Source of the DNA: an uncultured Desulfuromonas sp.
GTDB taxonomy: Bacteria; Desulfobacterota; Desulfuromonadia; Desulfuromonadales; Desulfuromonadaceae
DNA length: 64,000 nt
Reading direction: 5' to 3'
NCBI RefSeq assembly: GCF_963676955.1
Contig: NZ_OY781461.1
Location: forward strand, 258,001 to 322,000
Each line of letters starts with the position of its first letter. The first letter of the stretch is position 1. A model generated the notes under the pieces. That model worked only from the letters and a program-made list of their open reading frames with translations. It was not told the origin of the DNA and did no database searches. The position numbers and the translations under genes were made by a program. This document shows positions 26,220 to 35,404 of the stretch, piece after piece.

Positions 26220-27665
26220 ATGGAGAGCAACAAGGCGGAAGAGTATTTAAACGACTGGACTGAACGCGTCGACCTGGCAGAGCAAATGGTGCCGATTATC
26301 GGCAGCCTGTATCGCAAACAAGGCGTCAACATCAACATTTATGGCCGCACCCTGGTCAACAGAACTCCGGTTGGCATCTTGCGGGCCCATCGTTTTGCCC
26401 GCCAGATCCTCGACAGCGAAATTTCCGTTCGCGACAGCTTCCCCATCCTTGAAGCCGTTAACAACCTCGAGCTGGCTCCCGGCAAGGTTGACATCGGCAA
26501 GCTGACCCGCCGTTATGAGCAGCAGGATAACGGCCTGAGCGTTGCCGATTTTGTCGCCAAAGAGTTGGCGGAAATCAACACCGGCGTCGCCACCGTTCTC
26601 GATGAGCCGCGTGACGTGGTCCTTTATGGCTTTGGTCGTATCGGTCGCCTGCTGGCCCGCATTCTCATCGAACAAACCGGTGGCGGCCACAAACTGCGTG
26701 TCCGTGCCGCTGTGGTTCGCAAAGGCAGTGAAGACGATCTGTGCAAGCGCGCCAGCCTGCTGCGTCGCGATTCCGTTCACGGCCGTTTCCAAGGCGTGAT
26801 CAAGGTCGATGAAGAGCAAAACGCCATCATTGCCAACGGCAACATGATCAAGATCATCTACTCCGATGCTCCGGAAAACATCGACTACACCGAGTACGGC
26901 ATTAACAACGCCATCGTTATCGACAACACCGGCAAATGGCGCGACCGCGAAGGTCTGGGCCGTCACCTCAAAGCCAAAGGCGTTTCCAAGGTTATTCTTA
27001 CCGCTCCCGGCAAAGGCGACATTCCCAATATCGTGTTCGGTGTCAACAACGAGCTGATCGCCCAGGAAAAAGAGATCTACTCGGCAGCCAGCTGCACCAC
27101 CAATGCCATCGTACCGGTGCTCAAAGCCGTTGAAGACAAATTCGGCATTATCAGTGGCCACGTTGAGACCTGCCACTCCTACACCAACGACCAGAACCTC
27201 ATCGACAACTACCATAAAAAACCCCGTCGCGGTCGCGGTGCCCCGTTGAACATGGTTCTCACCGAAACCGGTGCGGCAAAAGCGGTTGCCAAAGCCCTGC
27301 CCGAGTTGGCCGGCAAACTGACCGGTAACGCCATCCGCGTGCCGACCCCCAACGTGTCCATGGCGATCCTCAACCTGACCCTGAAAAAAGGCACCACGGT
27401 TGAAGAGCTCAACACCCACCTGCGCGACGTGTCTCTCGACTCACCGCTGCAGGATCAGATCGACTACACCAATTCACCGGAAGTCGTTTCTTCCGACTTC
27501 GTCGGCTCCCAATACGCCGGTGTGGTTGATTCCCTGGCCACCATCGTTGACGGTGACCGCTGCGTGCTCTACGTCTGGTACGACAATGAGTACGGCTACA
27601 GCTGCCAGGTCGTTGGCCTGCTCAAAGAGATCGTCGGCCTCAACCTGCCGACCCTGCCGCGTTAA
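26220..27665 (+). CDS. gap: Glyceraldehyde-3-phosphate dehydrogenase, long form
   Basis: The protein is 481 aa, about 145 longer than ordinary GAPDH. Residues 1-130 are a helical extension; the NAD-binding fold starts with VVLYGFGRIGRLLAR (GFGRIG at 137-142). The catalytic cysteine is Cys292 in SAASCTTNAIVPVL, and WYDNEYGYSCQVVG near the C-terminus is a GAPDH signature. It oxidises glyceraldehyde 3-phosphate to 1,3-bisphosphoglycerate. Long GAPDHs with this N-terminal domain occur in several marine and anaerobic bacteria and may favour the gluconeogenic direction; that is inference here. AAGGGG precedes the start. A terminator follows. Confidence 0.95.
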   Translation: MESNKAEEYLNDWTERVDLAEQMVPIIGSLYRKQGVNINIYGRTLVNRTPVGILRAHRFARQILDSEISVRDSFPILEAVNNLELAPGKVDIGKLTRRYEQQDNGLSVADFVAKELAEINTGVATVLDEPRDVVLYGFGRIGRLLARILIEQTGGGHKLRVRAAVVRKGSEDDLCKRASLLRRDSVHGRFQGVIKVDEEQNAIIANGNMIKIIYSDAPENIDYTEYGINNAIVIDNTGKWRDREGLGRHLKAKGVSKVILTAPGKGDIPNIVFGVNNELIAQEKEIYSAASCTTNAIVPVLKAVEDKFGIISGHVETCHSYTNDQNLIDNYHKKPRRGRGAPLNMVLTETGAAKAVAKALPELAGKLTGNAIRVPTPNVSMAILNLTLKKGTTVEELNTHLRDVSLDSPLQDQIDYTNSPEVVSSDFVGSQYAGVVDSLATIVDGDRCVLYVWYDNEYGYSCQVVGLLKEIVGLNLPTLPR

Positions 27666-27690
27666 TCACAGCGACAATCAAGTCAACAAG

Positions 27691-27724
27691 AAAGGCCCGC
27701 AGAGTAATTCTGCGGGCCTTTCTT
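27691..27724 (+). terminator. Terminator of the GAPDH gene
   Basis: A 13-bp stem AAAGGCCCGCAGA/TCTGCGGGCCTTT with a 5-nt loop followed by a T-rich stretch. Confidence 0.92.
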
Positions 27725-27898
27725 ATTCTTTAACGATCACATCGCCTCATCCCCCTCAACGAATCTGGCTGACTTGCACATATGTTTCAAGACAATTCAA
27801 AACAGATGTGATACAGACATTAGTAAAAAAAAATAATATGTCCTTAAACATCAAACTCGGATCGTTGAATCCTCTCTTCTCGGAAAAAATTAAAAACA

Positions 27899-28360
27899 TT
27901 GTCTGTTGCCATTTTATTCGGTTCACTTCTTTACAACACTGCGATGGCCTGCGACCTTACAGACCCAGTCTGTGTCGCTTCAAAAATCTATGAATCCGGT
28001 GCAACATTTAAAACCGAAGGAACAAAACAATATTATTGTAAAGACAATATAAAGACGTATGAATTGACTGTGGCGATGGGGAAATCGATGTCAAAAGTCA
28101 TGAAAGAGAGAGGGATTGACTACTTTGAGCAGTCTTACCACGACTTTAAAAATGTGCATTATGACGTTAAACAACAGGAATCGAATCTGTTTTTAGTAAC
28201 GGTTTCAGGTAGCGCCATAGCGGGTTTTTCTGGAACCGATTTTGAAACAACCGTGGAGGCAAACGGAGACTTCTTCCTCATCAAAGACAACTCCTCAGGC
28301 GAGTTTTGTTTTCCCAATCAACTAAAAATAAATGCTCTAAACAGCGCTGACAACAACTAA
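27899..28360 (+). CDS. Secreted protein of unknown function, start codon unclear
   Basis: I do not recognise this protein of about 153 aa. The frame is open from 27869 and reads KKLKTLSVAILFGSLLYNTAMA, a convincing signal peptide, but it contains no ATG; TTG 27899 is the only usual start codon and would remove the positive charges. An ATG at 27841 in another frame (SLNIKLGS) could have been the original start, so a small frameshift is possible. The mature part has four cysteines (CDLTDPVC, YYCKDN, EFCFPN) and looks like a small beta-rich periplasmic protein. It is AT-rich compared with its neighbours, which suggests recent acquisition. Confidence 0.5.
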   Translation: MSVAILFGSLLYNTAMACDLTDPVCVASKIYESGATFKTEGTKQYYCKDNIKTYELTVAMGKSMSKVMKERGIDYFEQSYHDFKNVHYDVKQQESNLFLVTVSGSAIAGFSGTDFETTVEANGDFFLIKDNSSGEFCFPNQLKINALNSADNN

Positions 28361-28678
28361 AAACAACAAAGCACGTAAGAAAAAAATGCTCTTGAATTCA
28401 ACAACACCCTCTGAAACAACACAGAGAATCGCCGAAATAAAATGCCTGCAAACACTTATTGTCCCCATGAAGTCTCTTCTTCAGGTAAGACGGAGTTGAT
28501 CTTTTGATATTCTTAGTTCTTCTTTCTTATGCCATGCTCGCATAGAATTCCCAGGAATTTTACAGAATATGATTGTTATAAGAATCAAACGTCGCATTAT
28601 TTGATGAGGATGACACCTTGAGAGATATTTTATCCTAAATATCAACAACATCCCCCTGTCCTCTACTCTGGGGTAGAA
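28361..28678. other. AT-rich stretch without a gene
   Basis: I find no coding frame with a ribosome binding site, no terminator and no repeat in these 318 nt. The open frames on either strand are short and have unlikely composition. Confidence 0.5.
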
Positions 28679-29137
28679 ATGCACTACACCGAAATCAAAC
28701 CGAATGAAGTTCCAATTAATCTCTTGCTTGAAGCGGATCCGTCAGAGCGCATAATCCGTTCGTATCTCGACGATTCATGGTGCTTTGTCGCCACGCTTCA
28801 TGGGCAAATCGTCGGTGCCTGTATCGCCAAGGCCATCGGAACCGACGTCGCGGAGATTTTTAACATTTCGGTGTATCCAGAGTTTCAAAAGCGAGGGATC
28901 GGTTCCGGGTTATTACGGTTTTCATTGCAGGCATTGGCAGGTAAAAAGATACAGCGGGTAGAGCTGTCTACAGGGACATTCGGCTATCAGCTGGCCTATT
29001 ATCAGAGAGCCGGCTTTAGGGTTGAGACCGTGGTCAAGAATTACTTTTTAGAAACCTACCCCGAGCCAATCATCGAAAACGGCATACAACTCAAAGACAT
29101 GCTAAGGCTGTACATCACCCTTGAACCATGCCCATAA
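28679..29137 (+). CDS. GNAT family N-acetyltransferase
   Basis: The 152-aa protein has the GNAT fold: motif A is NISVYPEFQKRGIGSGLLRF with the acetyl-CoA pyrophosphate loop (Q-x-x-G-I-G), and motif B is YYQRAGFRVE. It transfers an acetyl group from acetyl-CoA to an unknown amine acceptor. It is a single gene in an AT-richer patch, next to an orphan secreted protein and a REP-like element, which suggests an acquired segment. The ribosome binding site (GGGGTAGAAATG) is weak. Confidence 0.82.
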   Translation: MHYTEIKPNEVPINLLLEADPSERIIRSYLDDSWCFVATLHGQIVGACIAKAIGTDVAEIFNISVYPEFQKRGIGSGLLRFSLQALAGKKIQRVELSTGTFGYQLAYYQRAGFRVETVVKNYFLETYPEPIIENGIQLKDMLRLYITLEPCP

Positions 29138-29213
29138 AGAAACATAAAGGGTCAGATTCATTGTGGCCATCTGGTAGTCTAAATTCATGGATCAACACCC
29201 GGTTTCTATTGAT

Positions 29214-29289
29214 CGTCATTCCGGCATGGTTTAAGCCGGAATCCAGAGACGTTTAACACCCCTGGTTCCCTGCCTTCGCAGGGATGACG
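29214..29289. repeat. REP-like/MITE-like palindromic element
   Basis: A 76-bp element has imperfect terminal inverted repeats CGTCATTCC and GGGATGACG (one mismatch). It contains two internal hairpins: TTCCGGC/GCCGGAA (29219-29241) and CCCTGC-CTTC-GCAGGG (29268-29283). Elements with these ends are dispersed in many proteobacterial genomes. Confidence 0.75.
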
Positions 29290-29363
29290 GATAAAATGAG
29301 TCGTACCTGAACGGCCAGAACTGAAAGTCCATGTTTTTTTTAAGCAGCGTACTGAAACAATAA

Positions 29364-29397
29364 AAAGAGGCGAACCGCTTAAGCGGTTCGCCTCTTT
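29364..29397. terminator. Bidirectional terminator after rpsU
   Basis: A 34-bp perfect palindrome (arms AAAGAGGCGAACCGCTT) with flanking A and T tracts, 26 nt past the rpsU stop codon. Confidence 0.88.
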
Positions 29398-29423
29398 CAT
29401 CGTACTCATATCTGGACAGGTGA

Positions 29424-29618
29424 TCAGTCCGTGTTCATCATGCGCATTTTTTTACGCAGACGACGTTGAGCTTCTTTTTCCTTACGCTTGCGTTTTACGC
29501 TCGGTTTCTCGTAAAACTTGCGCTGCTTCATTTCACGGAAAAGTCCCTCTTGTTGCAATTTACGCTTGAGAACGCGAATCGCTTTTTCAACGTTGTTGTC
29601 AAGAACTTGAATTTCCAC
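29424..29618 (-). CDS. rpsU: 30S ribosomal protein S21
   Basis: A 64-aa basic protein beginning MEIQVLDNNVEKAIRVLKRK and containing REMKQRKFYEKPSVKRKRK, the S21 signature. S21 binds the small subunit near the anti-Shine-Dalgarno region and takes part in initiation. The start codon is GTG, with GAGGTGA seven nucleotides upstream. It ends at a strong palindromic terminator and is a single-gene unit here, unlike the rpsU-dnaG-rpoD operon of enterobacteria. A small perfect hairpin lies in its upstream region. Confidence 0.97.
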   Translation of the reverse strand: MEIQVLDNNVEKAIRVLKRKLQQEGLFREMKQRKFYEKPSVKRKRKEKEAQRRLRKKMRMMNTD

Positions 29619-29650
29619 GAAAAATCACCTCACTTTCCTTGTTTCATATC

Positions 29651-29669
29651 CCGACATGGGTCATGTCGG
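29651..29669. promoter_or_regulatory. Perfect hairpin/palindrome upstream of rpsU
   Basis: CCGACATG-GGT-CATGTCGG, an 8-bp perfect inverted repeat 33 nt before the rpsU start codon. It could be an operator or an RNA hairpin in the rpsU leader. Confidence 0.45.
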
Positions 29670-29821
29670 AGCGCGGATAATAGCGACAACCGTGATAAAA
29701 GTCAAGTTGATTTATTGGCTCCACTCCGTCAAAAAAGTAGGTTAAGTCATGAATTTATGCTATGTTGCTCGTCTGAATCCGCTGCTAAACCAGCCATTCA
29801 ATTGAAGAACATGGAAGTTCT

Positions 29822-31768
29822 ATGTCGTTGTATTACATGCGCACCCTGTTGATCAGAAATACGCCTTCAATGCTGGCAGGACTGTTTTTTGTCGTACTGT
29901 CAGTGACGAGTCGGCGCCTGCTTGATCTGCCCACCAGTCCGTGGACCATCCACCTGTTTCCACTGTTGCTGGGGCTGCTGCTGCCAATTGCGATTCGGCG
30001 CTACAGCAGTCGCCGTCGCAGCCGGATTCTGGCGGATGAGAGCCACTTTTTACGCTTATATCATACCGCACCGATCATGCTGCACAGCATGGACGACCAT
30101 GGAAAAATTCTCCATGTCAGCGACCACTGGCTGCGCGTTCTCGGCTATGAACGTCACGAAGTTCTCGGCCGAGGCATCAATGAGTTTTTTACCGAGGAGT
30201 CGCGTCGGCGGGGGCGCGATGAAATTCACGCCAAACTGTTCATTTCCGGCTCGGTCAAGGATGTTCCCTTTCAAATGATCAGCAAGCAGGGCGTGATTCA
30301 CGACATCCTGCTTTCCGCCACAACGCACTACAATGCCAACGGCGCTTTTTTGTGCAGCCAGGTTGTTATGGTGGACATGACGGAAAAACAACGCGATGAA
30401 CAGCGCATCCGCCAGTTGGCTTATGAAGACACCCTCACCGCACTGCCCAATCGCAGCGGGTTGGAAATCCTGTTGCGCCAAGCCCTGAAAACCAGCCAGC
30501 AGGACAACACGCCGCTGGCGGTCTTTTCTCTGGACCTGGACCATTTCAAACAGATCAATGATACGCTGGGCTCCAAGGTCGGCAATCAGGTTCTCGAACA
30601 GATTGCCCAACGCCTCAAGGAGCACATTAACGACCGCCAGATCGTTGCCCGGCTTGGTGGTGATGAATTTGTGGTTGTGATTCCCGACAAAACCAGCGCA
30701 TCGGCATTGCGCATCAACGCTGATATCCTGCTTAAACGCCTGAGCGAGCCTCTGGTCATTCATCATCAGGAGCTGTTTACCAGCGTCAGTATCGGCATCG
30801 CCATTGCCCCTCAGGCGGGAACCGACGTCGATACGCTGCTCAGCAATGCCAACCAAGCCATGTATCAGGTCAAGCGCAACGGTCGTAACAACTACGCCTT
30901 TTTCACCCGCCAGATGTCTGAGCAGGCCCTGCAGACCCTGCAGATTGAAACCGATTTGCGCCGGGCAGTCGAAAACAACGAGCTGGAATTGTTCTACCAG
31001 CCGCAAATATGCAGCAGAAACGAAAAGGTCACGGGCGTTGAAGCATTAATCCGTTGGCGGCATCCCAGCCTGGGCCTGTTGTCACCGATGCAATTCATCT
31101 CCATCGCTGAGGACAGCGGCCAGATCATCCACATCGGCCACTGGGTGTTTCGCCAGGCCTGTCATCAGGCGCAGGCCTGGAAACGCCAAGGGTGGGATGA
31201 CTTGCGCGTGGCCATTAACATTTCACCACGCCAGTTTCAGGATATTCACTTTATTGACAAAGTCGATGCCATCATCGAAGAAACCGGTATTGATCCGACA
31301 CGTATTGAGCTGGAGATTACCGAAACCATCCTGATGGACTCCAGCCAGTTGTGCCTGGAAACTCTGACCGATCTCAAGGTGCGTGGTTTTACCATTGCCA
31401 TTGACGACTTTGGTACCGGCTACTCTTCTCTGATGTATCTGAAAAACTTCCCGATCGATCGTCTGAAGATCCCCCGGGAGTTTATTATGGACATTGAGAA
31501 CAGCATCGACAAAAGCTGTGTTGTCGAAGCGATTATCGCTCTGGCCCAATCCCTGAAACTCGGGCTGGTCGCAGAGGGCGTTGAGACCCGCAACCAGCTC
31601 GAGTTCCTGCTTGAACGCTGCCATTGCAGCATCCAGGGCTATTACTTTGCCAGCCCCATGACCCTGCCGGCCGTCAACCATTACATTGGCGAAAACCGCG
31701 ATCAGGACAGCTCCATGGCCGCTTCTTTTTCCACCAGTACCGCCAGTACCGCCGCAGTCAGCTCCTGA
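29822..31768 (+). CDS. Membrane-anchored PAS-GGDEF-EAL c-di-GMP protein
   Basis: A 648-aa protein with two N-terminal membrane helices (about 12-30 and 40-58), a PAS domain (about 78-195), a GGDEF domain and an EAL domain. GGDEF at 279-283 is intact, as are EAL at 407-409 and the DDFGTGYSSL loop, so both synthesis and breakdown of c-di-GMP are possible. One deviation is KIPREF where KIDxxF is usual. The Ser/Thr/Ala-rich tail (MAASFSTSTASTAAVSS) is encoded by DNA that also encodes the end of the convergent YkgJ-like gene, with 67 nt of overlap. The PAS ligand is not evident. Confidence 0.92.
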   Translation: MSLYYMRTLLIRNTPSMLAGLFFVVLSVTSRRLLDLPTSPWTIHLFPLLLGLLLPIAIRRYSSRRRSRILADESHFLRLYHTAPIMLHSMDDHGKILHVSDHWLRVLGYERHEVLGRGINEFFTEESRRRGRDEIHAKLFISGSVKDVPFQMISKQGVIHDILLSATTHYNANGAFLCSQVVMVDMTEKQRDEQRIRQLAYEDTLTALPNRSGLEILLRQALKTSQQDNTPLAVFSLDLDHFKQINDTLGSKVGNQVLEQIAQRLKEHINDRQIVARLGGDEFVVVIPDKTSASALRINADILLKRLSEPLVIHHQELFTSVSIGIAIAPQAGTDVDTLLSNANQAMYQVKRNGRNNYAFFTRQMSEQALQTLQIETDLRRAVENNELELFYQPQICSRNEKVTGVEALIRWRHPSLGLLSPMQFISIAEDSGQIIHIGHWVFRQACHQAQAWKRQGWDDLRVAINISPRQFQDIHFIDKVDAIIEETGIDPTRIELEITETILMDSSQLCLETLTDLKVRGFTIAIDDFGTGYSSLMYLKNFPIDRLKIPREFIMDIENSIDKSCVVEAIIALAQSLKLGLVAEGVETRNQLEFLLERCHCSIQGYYFASPMTLPAVNHYIGENRDQDSSMAASFSTSTASTAAVSS

Positions 31769-32361
31769 CCATGGGCATCCAGACCATGATCCTCCATGGC
31801 ACTGGCCAGTCCCTGAAACGCGACATTCATCAAATTTTTCTGCATCAGATTCATCAACACCGGTTTTGATTCACCAAATACCTGCATGGCCAACGCTTCC
31901 CGGCAATCCGCGGCACTGGTTGAGGTGATGGAGCGACACAACAGCGGGCGAACCGGGTAGATACTGCAACTGCCGGCCTCATCGAGAAATACGCAATTTT
32001 TACGCACCGCAATGCGCTCATCATCATCCAGCCCACTGATGGCGACACACAGTGCCCTCATCTGCTGCTTTAATTCCCGCAGTTCACGAGTACTTAGCGT
32101 TTGCTGCAGATAATGGGCAATATTCACCGCTTCCGGACGCAACACCGCCACGTTCACCCGACAGCAGCTGCCGCAGCCGGCCCGACAAGCGACCCGGCAG
32201 CGATCCTCATTAGTAAGACACTGTTCTAAATCATATTCGACCCGGTTGATCAGCTGTTCCATAGCCGCCTCAACATTACTATTCCTCTCAAAATCAACCA
32301 AGTACGGTTTAACAAGATGACGTATCTGTTTGTGATAAGAGATAAAATCAAAGTTTTCCAT
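31702..32361 (-). CDS. YkgJ-family Cys-cluster (Fe-S or zinc) protein
   Basis: The 219-aa protein carries the YkgJ/UPF0153 cysteine cluster CRVACRAGCGSCCR, a later C in NCVFLDEAGSCSIYP and RPLLCR, enough ligands for an iron-sulfur cluster or zinc. The reaction is unknown for the family. I start at ATG 32361 with GGAGGT directly upstream; an in-frame ATG at 32412 lacks a site. Its last 22 codons lie antisense to the end of the GGDEF-EAL gene. Confidence 0.82.
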   Translation of the reverse strand: MENFDFISYHKQIRHLVKPYLVDFERNSNVEAAMEQLINRVEYDLEQCLTNEDRCRVACRAGCGSCCRVNVAVLRPEAVNIAHYLQQTLSTRELRELKQQMRALCVAISGLDDDERIAVRKNCVFLDEAGSCSIYPVRPLLCRSITSTSAADCREALAMQVFGESKPVLMNLMQKNLMNVAFQGLASAMEDHGLDAHGQELTAAVLAVLVEKEAAMELS

Positions 32362-32565
32362 AGCACCTCCAGAGAATAAAAATAACAGTGTTCGATTAAT
32401 TCTAATCGACATTTTTTATTTCTCAACGGAAGTGAACCGGTTTGTGGAATAAATGGCTGAGACAGCGGAGAGACCATGCCTGCGCTAAGACACGCACGGC
32501 TATGAAATCCGGGGGGTTATCCGGCAGGAAGGTGCTTTTTTACCAAAGACTCAGGCGACAGCGAA

Positions 32566-34518
32566 TTACGAGCCGCCAACGACGTTATCCAGCAGTTGCT
32601 CCTGAACCACGGCAGAAAAAATCCCTTTTTCCGCATTGCAATAATTAGAAGTATAGCTATTTGAAATCATTTGGATTTCTTCTAACCTATTCTGAAAGGC
32701 ACGAACACAGACCGGATCAAAATGGCTTCCCGACGATTCGTTGATAATGACGACAGCTTCGTCAAAGGGCAACGCAGCTTTATAACTACGCCGTGACAAC
32801 AAGGCATCGAACACATCGGCAATGGCAACAATGCGCCCAAGTTGAGGAATATTCTCACCGGACAGTCCATGAGGGTAGCCCGTCCCATCCCAGCGTTCAT
32901 GATGCGACAGAGCAATAACTTGAGCCGTTGCCATCAACGGCGAAGTTGGATTCTGCAGAATTTTGCCGCCCACCAGCGTATGTTCTTTGACAACGGCATA
33001 TTCTTCCTCGGTCAGGCGCCCTTTTTTCAAGAGAATCTGATCCGGCACCGCCAACTTACCGACATCGTGTAAAATACTCGCCTTGCGCAGCGTCTCAATG
33101 GCCGGCGGCGCCAATCCCAATTCATCGGCAATGACGGCACTGTAGCCACTGACGCGATCCAGGTGTCCGGCGGTATCCTTGTCTTTGAATTCCGCCGCCA
33201 GGGCGAGTCGGTACAGGGTATCCAGATAGGAATCCTCCAACTGTTGCGTCAATTGCTGATTCGCCTGGCGATTTTTCTGGAGGCTGTTGATCATATTGTT
33301 GAAAGAACTGATGGTGGTGCCGATTTCCGTGATTTTGGTTTTATTCAACAGGCCGGTTTGAAAATCCAGATTTTTAACGCGCTCAACGGAATGACTCAAT
33401 TCAAGAATCGGGGCAGAGAGAATCCGCGAAATATAGATACTCAACAGTGTAAAGCCGCCAAGCAGAATCAGGCCGATGAGCACAGAATGACGACCGGCAT
33501 CGCGCAACACCGAGAGATAGTCCGTCTCCGGGACATACTCGCCGAGAATCAACGGATAGCCATTGCCTGCAGCATGTCGTTTAAAAACAATATCGATTTT
33601 TTCCTGATTGGAACGAAGCACGGCAAAATATTTATCTGCGCTACGGTATTCCGGTGAAGACAAATAGTTACTAAAGGCATCGGCCAGCACCGTATCACCT
33701 ATTTTCGAGACATGAGGGATTTCGTTCTCCTGCAGATGATCAACAAGGGACGGATGCGAGATCACCGTGCCGTCATCAAGAAGCAAAAAGTTGACACTGT
33801 TTGCGCTGAAGCGGTTCTGATTGAGAAATGCTGAAACCGTGTCAATTTTGATATCGGCGCCGACAATTCCGTACAGGTCTCCTTGCGGAGAAAAGATCGG
33901 CGATGAAAACGTGATCCCCGCTTTGTTGGTCATATAAAAGATATAGGGCTGAGTCCATTGATCACGTCCCTCCTTTGCCACCATGCGAAACCATGGCCTC
34001 ACCCGCGGGTCATAAAGAGCCTCAACCGGCGGTTGGGTCAATCGATGGCTACGATCGTGCGGATCCACCCACTGCTCCACTTCAAGTCGGTGACTGCCGG
34101 CGAAATAAACCCGTTTGACATACAACCACTTCGGATTGCCGTAGCGCAGAAAAAGAGGCCGCCAACCGGCCAGTAGAAAAGTGCCGTCCGGTTTGCCGAT
34201 ATAAAGCGAATGAAGATGATCCGCATAACGAACGCGTTCCAGCATCAGATCAATGAGGTGGGCATCGGTCAGTCCATGGCTGTTTTCCACGATCTGCGTA
34301 GAAAGATAACCTCCGGTTTCCTGTGCCGGCAAAATAATGGATTGCACATAACGTTCCGTCCAGTCCATGTTTTTCGCCATGGTTGTTTTGGCAATATGAT
34401 AAACCCCGTCTTCGGACGTTTTTTTGACGACAAGAAGAATCAGCAGCACCGACAGACACAGCAACGGCACAAAGGTAAAAATAATCGCAGCGCGAATTGA
34501 TATTTTTTTCAAGAGCAT
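32566..34518 (-). CDS. HD-GYP c-di-GMP phosphodiesterase with periplasmic dCache sensor
   Basis: About 650 aa. A membrane helix (about 10-33) is followed by a large dCache-like periplasmic domain (PWFRMVAKEGRDQWTQPYIF, GIVGADIKIDT), a second helix, HAMP and a C-terminal HD-GYP domain. The metal-binding HD pair is His484-Asp485 in ILHDVGKL, and the GYP motif is Gly547-Tyr548-Pro549 in GTGYPHG, so it should hydrolyse c-di-GMP in response to an extracellular ligand. The start is uncertain: ATG 34518 (MLLKKISIRAA) begins right before the membrane helix, whereas an in-frame ATG at 34662 would add 48 residues. Three c-di-GMP proteins lie within 16 kb. Confidence 0.9.
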   Translation of the reverse strand: MLLKKISIRAAIIFTFVPLLCLSVLLILLVVKKTSEDGVYHIAKTTMAKNMDWTERYVQSIILPAQETGGYLSTQIVENSHGLTDAHLIDLMLERVRYADHLHSLYIGKPDGTFLLAGWRPLFLRYGNPKWLYVKRVYFAGSHRLEVEQWVDPHDRSHRLTQPPVEALYDPRVRPWFRMVAKEGRDQWTQPYIFYMTNKAGITFSSPIFSPQGDLYGIVGADIKIDTVSAFLNQNRFSANSVNFLLLDDGTVISHPSLVDHLQENEIPHVSKIGDTVLADAFSNYLSSPEYRSADKYFAVLRSNQEKIDIVFKRHAAGNGYPLILGEYVPETDYLSVLRDAGRHSVLIGLILLGGFTLLSIYISRILSAPILELSHSVERVKNLDFQTGLLNKTKITEIGTTISSFNNMINSLQKNRQANQQLTQQLEDSYLDTLYRLALAAEFKDKDTAGHLDRVSGYSAVIADELGLAPPAIETLRKASILHDVGKLAVPDQILLKKGRLTEEEYAVVKEHTLVGGKILQNPTSPLMATAQVIALSHHERWDGTGYPHGLSGENIPQLGRIVAIADVFDALLSRRSYKAALPFDEAVVIINESSGSHFDPVCVRAFQNRLEEIQMISNSYTSNYCNAEKGIFSAVVQEQLLDNVVGGS

Positions 34519-34825
34519 GAAATACCCGATATGGTTTCTTAAAAACACGCAAAGGTTGTTTAATGAACAAAACGACAAAACCATATCGGCGTTAGGATTC
34601 TGTTGCGGCAGGCAAAAAAAATGGGCTAAGGCATGAACAAATCGTCGGAAAATTGCACTCATCGCAGAAAATATCGATCACATGCCCGGGCAAATCTCCC
34701 AAAACAACAATCCGGCGTCACCATCCATCGAACGACACATTGATACAAACGGCCCAATGCCGGTTTACTTTCCGCCATCGCCTCCCTATATTATCCAGAC
34801 GACTTAACCAATAAGGAGCTCACTC
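34519..34825. other. Divergent region between the HD-GYP gene and lemA
   Basis: This stretch holds no supported gene. The only element I see is the lemA promoter candidate near its right end. Confidence 0.5.
34764..34792 (+). promoter_or_regulatory. Probable lemA promoter
   Basis: TTTACT (34764-34769), a 17-nt spacer, TATATT (34787-34792). The start codon of lemA is 34 nt further downstream, after an AAGGAG site. Confidence 0.55.
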
Positions 34826-35404
34826 ATGTTCAGACGTTTATTGATGTTACTCATCACCCTGCCGCTGCTTTCATCCTGCGGCTACAACCAGATTCAAAGC
34901 AATGAAGAGGCGGTGTTCAGTGCCTGGGGCGATGTTGAAGCCACCTATCAACGCCGTGCCGATCTGATCCCCAATCTGGTGGAAACGGTCAAGGCCTATG
35001 CCTCTCACGAAAAGGAAACCCTGCAAAGCGTCACGGAAGCCCGGGCCACCGTGGGTAAAACCACGCTGACCTCCAGTGACCTGGGCAATGCCGCCCAGAT
35101 GGAGCAGTTCACGCAGGCTCAGCAACAGATGTCCGGTGCGCTGTCCCGCCTGCTGGTGGTCGCGGAACGCTATCCGGACCTCAAGGCCAGCCAGAACTTC
35201 CGCGATCTGCAGCATCAGCTCGAAGGCACGGAAAACCGCATCAATGTCGCCCGTCAGCGTTACAATGATGCCGTGCAGCGCTTCAACACCTCGATCCGCA
35301 CCTTTCCCGGCAACATCACCAACAACCTGTTGCTGAAGCTGGAGCGCAAGGAGCCGTTTAAGGCGGCTGCGGGCAGTGAGGTCGCGCCGCAGGTGAAATT
35401 CTGA
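34826..35404 (+). CDS. lemA: LemA family lipoprotein
   Basis: A 192-aa LemA protein. The N-terminus is a lipoprotein signal peptide with lipobox LLSSCGYN (Cys near 19), followed by the family core [36 protein letters not shown] and [15 protein letters not shown]. LemA proteins form long helical bundles at the membrane surface; their role is not settled. The gene overlaps the next one by one nucleotide (TGATG). LemA followed by TPM-domain proteins is a common bacterial arrangement, which suggests a membrane complex. Confidence 0.93.
   Translation: MFRRLLMLLITLPLLSSCGYNQIQSNEEAVFSAWGDVEATYQRRADLIPNLVETVKAYASHEKETLQSVTEARATVGKTTLTSSDLGNAAQMEQFTQAQQQMSGALSRLLVVAERYPDLKASQNFRDLQHQLEGTENRINVARQRYNDAVQRFNTSIRTFPGNITNNLLLKLERKEPFKAAAGSEVAPQVKF

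Noticed and set aside
28481-28684. A 67-codon minus-strand frame upstream of the GNAT gene.
   Set aside because: No ribosome binding site, no recognisable features and AT-rich composition; the region reads as non-coding.
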